A stretch of 5,865 nt of DNA, from assembly GCA_947631755.1 (NCBI GenBank), contig CANRMO010000156.1:1-5865 (forward strand). Reading direction: 5' to 3'. The notes under the pieces are model-generated. The model ran no database searches, was not told the DNA's origin, and was given only the letters and a program-made list of their open reading frames with translations. Position numbers and translations under genes: made by a program. This stretch comes from an uncultured Lachnospiraceae bacterium. GTDB taxonomy: Bacteria; Bacillota; Clostridia; Lachnospirales; Lachnospiraceae. Shown piece after piece: positions 1-4,922 of this stretch. The number at the start of each line of letters is the position of its first letter. Positions within the stretch are counted from its first letter, which is position 1.

Positions 1-285
1 GGCGTCTACGCTGTTTTTGTGATGGCGGAGGGAGTGTGGTACAGAGGGATCAGTAACCTGGGGGTCAAACCGACGATTCCGGGAGAAAATCCGGTGGGGC
101 TGGAAGTGTGGTTCTTTGACTATCAGGGCGATCTGTATGGCAGGGAACTTACGGTTTTTCTTGTGGAATTCCAGCGCGCGGAGAGAAAATTTGACTCTGT
201 GGAGGAACTTCACGGGCAGATTATGAAAGATACGGAGCGCGCAGGCCAAATACTCTCTCAGCGAGAAATTGGACTGAACTGGTGA
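1..285 (+). CDS. ribF: RibF, bifunctional riboflavin kinase/FAD synthetase, C-terminal 94 residues (5' end outside window)
   Basis: The reading frame is open from the first base, so the gene starts before the window; the in-frame ATG at 22 (and the GTG at 19) are internal codons. RibF phosphorylates riboflavin to FMN and then adenylylates FMN to FAD in the cytoplasm. What is visible belongs to the C-terminal riboflavin kinase domain: GVYAV at the start, then SNLGVKPT, then NPVGLEVWFFDYQGDLYG, then the closing FDSVEEL...QI..D block. All are typical of the family. The glutamate in GLEVWFFDY (residue 35 of the visible part) lies where the family has its catalytic glutamate (inference by position). 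The N-terminal FMN adenylyltransferase domain is not in the window. The last 65 bases are also the 3' end of the opposite-strand mocR gene. No convincing terminator for ribF was seen after the stop. Confidence 0.93.
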   Translation, partial: GVYAVFVMAEGVWYRGISNLGVKPTIPGENPVGLEVWFFDYQGDLYGRELTVFLVEFQRAERKFDSVEELHGQIMKDTERAGQILSQREIGLNW

Positions 286-1642
286 TAGACTCTGTTTTTA
301 AATTGGCAAATCCGAGAAGCCAGGCGGGTGTATGTCCGGCGGGCGTCGATGCGTAATATTCCCCAAGGGAGCGCAGGCGGATGCCATTTTTTTCTGCGTT
401 TTTTTCTATTTCTTTTTCTGTCAGCGCCCCATGGTAGCGAAGAATTACATACAGGCCTGCGTTGTCACCGGAGATCTCTGCCAGGTTTTCCGGGAAAAAC
501 TGGCGGATGGCCGCGATCATCCGGTCATGTTTTTCTTTGTAAATATTCCGCATCCGGTTCAGATGTTTTTCAAAATATCCCCGGACGATAAATTCTCTCA
601 GCACTGCCTGGCTGGTCACTGATACGGGGCAGGCAAAATTTCCGCACCGTTTTTTGTAGAGGGGCAGCAGGGATTCCGGCAAGACCATATAGCCTACACG
701 TATGGCGGGGGAGATGGCTTTGGAGAATGTGCCGATGTAAATGACTTTCTGGTTCCTGTCCAGGCTCTGGAGGGAGGGGATCGGCCGTCCGCGGTAACGG
801 AATTCGCTGTCGTGGTCGTCTTCAATGATGTAGCGTCCTTCTTTTTTTCCCGCCCAGGAGAGCAGTTCCTGGCGCCTTGAGATGGACATGACACTTCCCA
901 GCGGAAATTGGTGGGAAGGGGTCACATAGCAGATGTCCGCGCGCGTACCGCTCAGCGCACTGACATCAAAGGCGTTGCCGCGGAGCGGGATGTCCAATAC
1001 GGAATACCCGTTTGCGGACAGTATGCTGCGTGCGCTGCGGTAGCCGGGATCCTCCATGGCGATGACAGCTTTTCTCTCAAAGAGAACGCACAGCATCTGC
1101 AAGAGGTAGTCCAGTCCCGCGCCCACGATCACGCGGCCTGGTGTGCAGTCAACGCCGCGTGAGCCGTGCAGATAGCCGGCGATGGCCTGCCGGAGCTCCG
1201 GTGTGCCAAAGGGATGTCCGCTGAGAAAATTATCCGGGTTGTCCAGCTGGTTTTTCCCGATCGATTTCCAGACGGAGTAGGGGAAATGGGTCGTGTCAAT
1301 GGCGTCCGGGTTAAAATCACAGCGCGGTGCGGTTTCTTTTACCGGAGAGGCGATGAGAGTGGTCTCGGTGAACTCTTTTGCAGAAAAATTTTGAGTGTGG
1401 AGGATTGAATTCACAAAATATCCCCGCTTTTCCCGTGCCTCAATGTATCCCTCTGCCACGAGCTGCGCATAGGCTGTATCCACTGTGCTGCGGCTGACCT
1501 GTAGATAGGCGGAGAATGCGCGGGAAGATGGGAGTTTTTCTGGGTGGGTGAGATGGCCGGAGAGAATTTCAGTCTTGATGTGGTCGTAAATCTGCAGGTA
1601 CATGGGCCTGTCAGAGTGGGGATCCAGTGTGATCGTGATCAT
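221..1642 (-). CDS. MocR/PdxR-family transcriptional regulator (GntR winged helix plus PLP-dependent aminotransferase domain)
   Basis: This 473-residue protein has the standard MocR layout and full family length. Residues about 11-77 form a GntR-type winged helix (PMYLQIYDHI; LPSSRAFSAYLQVSRSTV; GYIEAREKRGYFV). A linker runs to about 108, and a class I aminotransferase-like domain runs from about 109 to 465. Visible PLP-fold motifs are SGHPFGTPELRQAIAGYL (141-158), EDDHDSEFRY (274-283) and GTFSKAISPAIRVGY (304-318). K308 is the expected Schiff-base lysine. Position 277 is His where the family usually has Tyr. Such proteins are DNA-binding sensors that use PLP, alone or with an amino compound, as effector; known cases are GabR and PdxR. 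No pdxS, pdxT, gabT or transporter gene is in the window, so the effector and targets are unknown. The ATG at 1642 is preceded by GAGAGG (1653-1658, 10-base gap) or GGCGG (1650-1654, 7-base gap). The gene's 3' end overlaps ribF tail to tail. Confidence 0.93.
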   Translation of the reverse strand: MITITLDPHSDRPMYLQIYDHIKTEILSGHLTHPEKLPSSRAFSAYLQVSRSTVDTAYAQLVAEGYIEAREKRGYFVNSILHTQNFSAKEFTETTLIASPVKETAPRCDFNPDAIDTTHFPYSVWKSIGKNQLDNPDNFLSGHPFGTPELRQAIAGYLHGSRGVDCTPGRVIVGAGLDYLLQMLCVLFERKAVIAMEDPGYRSARSILSANGYSVLDIPLRGNAFDVSALSGTRADICYVTPSHQFPLGSVMSISRRQELLSWAGKKEGRYIIEDDHDSEFRYRGRPIPSLQSLDRNQKVIYIGTFSKAISPAIRVGYMVLPESLLPLYKKRCGNFACPVSVTSQAVLREFIVRGYFEKHLNRMRNIYKEKHDRMIAAIRQFFPENLAEISGDNAGLYVILRYHGALTEKEIEKNAEKNGIRLRSLGEYYASTPAGHTPAWLLGFANLKTESITSSVQFLAERVFGLRAPYLS

Positions 1643-1684
1643 GTTTGTGCCGCCTCTCTTTCAAATAAGTAATTTCCTGCGGCT

Positions 1685-1713
1685 ATTATACTACGGATCC
1701 GGTGAATCCACAA
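1685..1713 (-). promoter_or_regulatory. Candidate promoter of the mocR gene
   Basis: Read on the minus strand, a perfect TATAAT lies at 1690-1685. TTGTGG lies at 1713-1708, 17 bases upstream. The -35 matches consensus only in TTG. Transcription would start near 1678, giving an untranslated leader of about 35 bases before the ATG at 1642. Confidence 0.5.
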
Positions 1714-1720
1714 TTGGATT
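1705..1720. promoter_or_regulatory. Small dyad, possible operator in the mocR-fic intergenic region
   Basis: AATCCA (1705-1710) and TGGATT (1715-1720) form a 6-bp inverted repeat around CAAT. The dyad covers the -35 of the mocR promoter and sits upstream of the fic promoter. Another GGATCC lies at 1695-1700. MocR regulators often control their own divergent promoter region, so this is a reasonable operator candidate. Short dyads do occur by chance, and binding is only inferred. Confidence 0.25.
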
Positions 1721-1764
1721 TTTGATAGTGGGGAAAGGAAATTTAATGACCTGTTTGATTATGG

Positions 1765-1793
1765 TTGAGTTAAGGGACAATATTTTGTATAAT
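1765..1793 (+). promoter_or_regulatory. Promoter of fic
   Basis: TTGAGT (1765-1770) and a perfect TATAAT (1788-1793) are separated by 17 bases, close to the sigma-A consensus. Transcription would start near 1800, about 27 bases before the fic ATG. This argues against the longer reading frame that opens upstream of the promoter. Confidence 0.7.
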
Positions 1794-1813
1794 AGAAATC
1801 AAGATATAGTTTT

Positions 1814-1820
1814 AAGGAGG
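1814..1820 (+). promoter_or_regulatory. Ribosome binding site that fixes the fic start
   Basis: AAGGAGG ends 6 bases before the ATG at 1827. It is the strongest Shine-Dalgarno sequence in the interval and lies just downstream of the predicted transcription start. The rival ATG at 1746 (with AAAGGA at 1734-1739) lies upstream of the -10 box. Confidence 0.8.
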
Positions 1821-1826
1821 GCGGTT

Positions 1827-2432
1827 ATGGCTCTGGAAAATAAATTGGGTATTAACGATTCAGCAGAACTTGCGCGGACAGAGGAAAAAATAAGCAAAAT
1901 AAAAGCAATTGAATTATATGAAAGTGATATTGTCGAAGAGTCTGAGGTTGGAAAATTTTCGGGGCTCGCTAAAATTCATAAGTTTCTATTTGATGAGGTA
2001 TATGATTTTGCAGGAAAAGTAAGAACAGTAAATATAGCAAAAGGCAATTTTAGATTTGCTCCCGTAATGTATTTGAGAATGGCATTAGAACATATTGATA
2101 AAATGCCTCAATCAACTTATGATGAGATTATTGAAAAATATGTGGAAATGAATGCCGCCCATCCTTTTAGAGAGGGGAATGGAAGAAGTACACGTATCTG
2201 GCTTGATTTGATTCTGAAAGAGGAATTAAAGATGGTTGTAGATTGGAATAAGGTCGATAAAGAAGATTATTTACTTGCGATGGAGAGAAGCCCCATTAAG
2301 GATGTGGAAATTAAGGTTTTACTTAAGAACGCATTGACAGATCAGATAGATAACAGGGAAGTATACATGAAAGGAATTGATGCAAGTTATTATTATGAAG
2401 GATATAATACCTATAAGACGGAGGATTTGTAG
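1827..2432 (+). CDS. fic: Fic-domain protein adenylyltransferase, class III (C-terminal self-inhibition motif)
   Basis: The product is 201 residues from the ATG at 1827. The core motif HPFREGNGRSTR occupies 112-123, with H112 as the expected catalytic base and E116/N118/R120/R123 in their usual places. The flap segment KGNFRFAPV lies at 72-80. Fic enzymes transfer AMP from ATP to hydroxyl side chains of target proteins. The C-terminal segment carries SYYYEG (187-192), the (S/T)xxxE(G/N) inhibitory motif. Placed at the C-terminus, it defines class III, typified by Neisseria meningitidis NmFic, whose inhibitory Glu186 and self-modified Tyr183 correspond to E191 and Y188 here. NmFic-type enzymes modify DNA gyrase subunit B; the same target here is inference from family resemblance. 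The built-in motif means no separate antitoxin is required. The gene is clearly AT-richer than its neighbours, which suggests horizontal acquisition. It has its own promoter, is divergent from mocR and ends in a shared terminator. Confidence 0.93.
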   Translation: MALENKLGINDSAELARTEEKISKIKAIELYESDIVEESEVGKFSGLAKIHKFLFDEVYDFAGKVRTVNIAKGNFRFAPVMYLRMALEHIDKMPQSTYDEIIEKYVEMNAAHPFREGNGRSTRIWLDLILKEELKMVVDWNKVDKEDYLLAMERSPIKDVEIKVLLKNALTDQIDNREVYMKGIDASYYYEGYNTYKTEDL

Positions 2433-2558
2433 GTGTTTTTGGACGTTGGTACTTATATGATGACAATGATAAAGAAAAAGTCGCGGCCAAATGCGGATAA
2501 AGAGAGAAAAAGTCGCAAATGGATTAAAGAGATAGCTGTAACCCGTCATTTAGAATGA
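2433..2558 (+). CDS. Possible small basic protein, 41 codons, coupled to fic
   Basis: A GTG follows the fic TAG stop with no gap and opens a frame of 41 codons ending in TGA at 2556-2558. GGAGG (2420-2424), inside the last fic codons, is 8 bases from this GTG, an ideal distance for reinitiation after fic. The deduced peptide has a short hydrophobic N-terminal stretch (FLDVGTYMMTMI) followed by a very Lys/Arg-rich segment (IKKKSRPNADKERKSRKW) and ends TRHLE. I do not recognise it. Because it is in the same frame as fic, it would also be the tail of Fic if the TAG were read through. Against it: short length, GTG start, and an internal DNA direct repeat whose 32-base offset does not keep the reading frame. 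It may simply be 3' untranslated sequence. Confidence 0.3.
   Translation: MFLDVGTYMMTMIKKKSRPNADKERKSRKWIKEIAVTRHLE
2474..2516 (+). repeat. Short direct repeat downstream of fic
   Basis: GAAAAAGTCGC occurs at 2474-2484 and again at 2506-2516. The similarity continues loosely after each copy (AAATG, then GGAT-AAAGAGA with small indels), giving two imperfect units offset by 32 bases. The offset is not a multiple of three, so the repeat exists at DNA level rather than in protein. It may be a slippage duplication. Confidence 0.55.
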
Positions 2559-2561
2559 ACA

Positions 2562-2597
2562 GCAAAACAGTGCAGCCGCATGGCTGCACTGTTTTGC
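2562..2597. terminator. Bidirectional intrinsic terminator between fic and glnN
   Basis: A perfect 16-bp inverted repeat (arms 2562-2577 and 2582-2597) surrounds the loop GCAT. Its inner core CAGTGCAGCC/GGCTGCACTG is GC-rich. It is followed by TTTT on the plus strand, and by TTTT on the minus strand because the left arm contains AAAA. The hairpin therefore works as a terminator for both the rightward fic transcript and the leftward glnN transcript, which converge here. Confidence 0.88.
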
Positions 2598-2637
2598 ATA
2601 ATAGCATATCTGTATATTTTAGTTTTGGGACAGCTTC

Positions 2638-4749
2638 TTACACCTCAAACAGCATATCTCCATATGCCGGTACTGGCCAGTAAGTCTTATCGACCATATC
2701 TTCCAGTGTGTCAATAGGGGTGCGGAGATCAGCCATTGCTTTGAATACTACATCGCGGAAGAATTCTGCCTGTTCTTTGCCCTCTTCCATGGCAGAGGCT
2801 TTGTTGTCCGCCTCTCTCAGCGCCGCCAGTGCTTTCTGGGCTTCGGCGAGGAGAGAAGAGCATTTAGTCAGAAGCTCTGTCTGCACGGACACGTCTGCAG
2901 CCGGACAGGCGCTGCGGATGCTGTTGATGGACTCGGCAAGGCTTGTGACATAGCCGATGATAGATGGGATGTACTGTTTTGCCGCCATTTTCACCATTGT
3001 TTTTGCCTCAATGTTGATTGCTTTTGCGTATGCCTCATAGTTGATCTCAGCGCGGGCCTCAAGCTCTGTGCGGGTGTAGACATGCTGTCTCTCAAACATA
3101 GCAACCGTTTTTTCATCTACGAGAGAGGCTGTGGCGTCTACCATTGTCCGGACATTCGGCAGGCCTCTGCGCTCTGCTTCCTTAATCCAATCGTCGGAGT
3201 AGCCGTTGCCGTTGAAGATGATCTTCTGGTGTTCTTTCAGTGTGTCGTGGATCAGTTCATCGACCGCCTTATCCATGTCATCCGCCTGTTCCAGTTTATC
3301 CGCCATGCTCTGGAGTACGTCGGCCACTGTGGCATTCAATACGGTGTTGGCGTCTGCGACAGACATGGAAGAGGCCACCATGCGGAACTCAAATTTATTC
3401 CCGGTAAAGGCAAAGGGGGATGTGCGGTTGCGGTCAGTGGCGTCTTTTTTGATCGGTGGGATCGTCTGTACGCCGATATCCATTCTCTCGCCTTTGTTGG
3501 AGTGGGTGGCAGTGCCATTTGCGAGAATCTGTTCCACAATGTCTTCCAGCTGTTCGCCGAGGAAGATGGAAATGATAGCCGGAGGAGCTTCGTTTGCGCC
3601 GAGGCGGTGGTCATTTCCCGGATTGGATGCGGACAGGCGAAGCAGTGCGGCATTGTCGTCCACGGCGGCGATGACGGCTGACAAAAACAGCAGGAACTGT
3701 TTGTTGTCATAGGGCGCTGAACCCGGGCGCAGAAGGTTTTTGCCGGTATTCGTGATGAGAGACCAGTTGTTATGTTTGCCAGAACCATTTACACCGGCGA
3801 ATGGTTTTTCGTGGAGCAGGCATTCCAGATGGTGGCGCCTCGCCACTTTTTTCATAGTCTCCATCACGAGCTGGTTGTGGTCGGTGGCAATATTTGCTGT
3901 GTCAAAGATCGGGGCCATCTCGTGCTGGGCAGGGGCAACCTCATTGTGCTGTGTCTTGGAGAGAATGCCCAGTTTCCAGAGCTCTTCATTCAGTTCTTTC
4001 ATAAAGGAGGCCTGGCGCTCGCGGATCGCACCGAAATAGTGGTCATCCAGTTCCTGGCCTTTCGGCGGCATGGAGCCAAACAAAGTGCGGCCGGTGAAGA
4101 TCAGGTCATCGCGCTGCAAGTACTGGTCGCGGTCGATCAGGAAATATTCCTGCTCCGGCCCGACAGAGCAGCTGACACTGGATACGTCGTCTTCACCCAG
4201 CAGTTTTAATACGCGGACGGCTTGTTTGCTTATGGCCTCCATAGAACGAAGAAGAGGGGTTTTTTTGTCCAGGGCTTCACCGGTATAGGAACAGAAAGCA
4301 GTAGGGATGCACAGTACAGTTCCGATGGCGTCCTCGCGCAGAAATGCGGGGGAAGTGCAGTCCCATGCCGTATAGCCCCTGGCCTCGAATGTGGCACGGA
4401 GACCGCCGGAGGGGAAAGAAGAGGCGTCTGGCTCGCCCTTTACCAGCTCTTTGCCGGAGAACTCCAGCACAGCGTGCGCGTCAGACTCAGCACTGAGAAA
4501 AGAATCGTGTTTCTCCGCTGTGACTCCGGTCATTGGTTGGAACCAGTGGGTGTAATGGGTGGCTCCGTTATTCAGTGCCCACTCTTTCATCGCATGGGCG
4601 ACAACATTGGCGACCTCGGCGTTTAATTCCTCCCCATTTTCAATCGTACTTTTTAAGGCGGCATATGTTTTCTTCGGCAGATATTCTTTCATCACATCAT
4701 CGTTGAAAACCTTTGTTCCAAAAACATCTTCAATCACATTTTTCTCCAT
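2638..4749 (-). CDS. glnN: Glutamine synthetase type III (GlnN)
   Basis: The enzyme makes glutamine from glutamate, ammonia and ATP in the cytoplasm. The 703-residue length matches type III, which is far longer than the roughly 450-residue type I and forms dodecamers. Type III features seen: an N-terminal region with FSGKELVKGEPDASSFPSGG (97-116) and ARGYTAWDCTSPAFL (123-137). Catalytic-core motifs are GPEQEYFLID (197-206), NEVAPAQHEMAPIF (269-282), KPFAGVNGSGKHNNWSL (315-331), SNPGNDHRLGANEAPPAI (375-392) and NRTSPFAFTGNKFEFRM (441-457). The C-terminus ends YWPVPAYGDMLFEV, typical of the family. All catalytic blocks look intact, with no frameshift. The ATG at 4749 has GGAGGT 5 bases upstream. 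The gene appears monocistronic, ending at the shared terminator near 2580. Its leader holds a possible attenuator and GCGC repeats. The type I adenylylation system (GlnE) does not act on this class as far as known, so the nearby fic is not taken as its regulator. Confidence 0.97.
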   Translation of the reverse strand: MEKNVIEDVFGTKVFNDDVMKEYLPKKTYAALKSTIENGEELNAEVANVVAHAMKEWALNNGATHYTHWFQPMTGVTAEKHDSFLSAESDAHAVLEFSGKELVKGEPDASSFPSGGLRATFEARGYTAWDCTSPAFLREDAIGTVLCIPTAFCSYTGEALDKKTPLLRSMEAISKQAVRVLKLLGEDDVSSVSCSVGPEQEYFLIDRDQYLQRDDLIFTGRTLFGSMPPKGQELDDHYFGAIRERQASFMKELNEELWKLGILSKTQHNEVAPAQHEMAPIFDTANIATDHNQLVMETMKKVARRHHLECLLHEKPFAGVNGSGKHNNWSLITNTGKNLLRPGSAPYDNKQFLLFLSAVIAAVDDNAALLRLSASNPGNDHRLGANEAPPAIISIFLGEQLEDIVEQILANGTATHSNKGERMDIGVQTIPPIKKDATDRNRTSPFAFTGNKFEFRMVASSMSVADANTVLNATVADVLQSMADKLEQADDMDKAVDELIHDTLKEHQKIIFNGNGYSDDWIKEAERRGLPNVRTMVDATASLVDEKTVAMFERQHVYTRTELEARAEINYEAYAKAINIEAKTMVKMAAKQYIPSIIGYVTSLAESINSIRSACPAADVSVQTELLTKCSSLLAEAQKALAALREADNKASAMEEGKEQAEFFRDVVFKAMADLRTPIDTLEDMVDKTYWPVPAYGDMLFEV

Positions 4750-4754
4750 TTTTT

Positions 4755-4760
4755 ACCTCC
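4755..4760 (-). promoter_or_regulatory. Ribosome binding site of glnN
   Basis: On the minus strand GGAGGT is followed by AAAAA and the ATG at 4749. The 5-base gap is slightly short but normal, and no competing in-frame start with a comparable site was seen. Confidence 0.8.
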
Positions 4761-4762
4761 AT

Positions 4763-4800
4763 CCGCGCATGTATTCTGCGCATATCACTCTGCCGCGCAA
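4763..4800. repeat. Three short GCGC-containing repeats in the glnN leader
   Basis: On the plus strand CCGCGCAT (4763-4770), CTGCGCAT (4776-4783) and CCGCGCAA (4793-4800) share C(C/T)GCGCA(T/A), with start-to-start spacings of 13 and 17. They lie between the terminator-like hairpin and the glnN ribosome binding site. On the minus strand the outermost copy forms part of a 6-bp hairpin (4790-4807) with the six-base loop TTTGCG. A weak alternative promoter (TTGCCG 4807-4802, 17 bases, TATGCG 4784-4779 preceded by TGA) overlaps the repeats. They could be protein-binding sites or RNA structure; the role is unknown. Confidence 0.4.
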
Positions 4801-4822
4801 ACGGCAACTCCTGTAGCATGAT

Positions 4823-4859
4823 AAAAGAAAAAGGTGTCCCCATGAATGAGAACACCTTT
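4823..4859 (-). terminator. Rho-independent terminator or attenuator between the carboxypeptidase gene and glnN
   Basis: Read on the minus strand, AAAGGTGTTCTC (4859-4848) pairs with GGGGACACCTTT (4841-4830) around the six-base loop ATTCAT. This gives 12 base pairs including two G-T wobbles. The T-tract TTTTTCTTTT follows, ending near 4823. It can end transcription of the upstream carboxypeptidase gene (stop at 4923). It also lies downstream of the best glnN promoter candidate (4881-4909), so it could act as an attenuator in the glnN leader. Confidence 0.8.
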
Positions 4860-4880
4860 GTTCCTGTTAACTATGTATAT

Positions 4881-4909
4881 ACCATAGCACGACTTTTCAG
4901 AAATGTAAA
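4881..4909 (-). promoter_or_regulatory. Candidate promoter of glnN, upstream of the hairpin
   Basis: On the minus strand TTTACA (4909-4904) lies 17 bases from TATGGT (4886-4881), which is preceded by TGC, an extended -10 element. The -35 matches consensus in 5 of 6 positions and the -10 in 4 of 6. Transcription would start near 4874, about 15 bases before the terminator-like hairpin, and give a leader of about 125 bases. It begins just after the carboxypeptidase stop codon. Confidence 0.45.
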
Positions 4910-4922
4910 GTCTTTTTTTAAA

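Noticed and set aside
1602..1826. N-terminal extension of fic to an upstream start (1602 or ATG at 1746)
   Set aside because: The TATAAT promoter (1788-1793) and the AAGGAGG site lie inside this extension, and 1602-1642 overlaps the mocR start. The 201-residue product from 1827 fits the NmFic-type family.
2319..2549. 76-codon hydrophobic minus-strand ORF
   Set aside because: It lies mostly opposite fic, its composition is what the complement of the AT-rich gene would give, and it shows no recognisable domain or good ribosome binding site.
3082..3712. Long plus-strand ORFs (up to 199 codons) opposite glnN
   Set aside because: They are antisense to conserved glutamine synthetase motifs, and their Cys/Ser/Arg-rich translations look like no protein family. 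The same holds for the smaller antisense frames at 3740-4816 and those opposite mocR and the carboxypeptidase gene.
1827..4749. Functional pair in which Fic adenylylates the neighbouring glutamine synthetase
   Set aside because: Type I enzymes are adenylylated by GlnE, but there is no known case for type III or for NmFic-like Fic proteins. The genes are convergent and separated by a strong terminator, so adjacency is weak evidence.
4760..4874. ANTAR-type two-hairpin antitermination element in the glnN leader
   Set aside because: Two six-base loops exist (ATTCAT and TTTGCG), but neither has the A at loop position 1 together with G at position 4 expected of ANTAR targets.
4891..4919. Plus-strand hairpin GACTTT/AAAGTC followed by seven T
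   Set aside because: It resembles a weak plus-strand terminator, but no plus-strand gene or convincing promoter precedes it. An antisense RNA to the glnN leader could use it, but there is no direct support.
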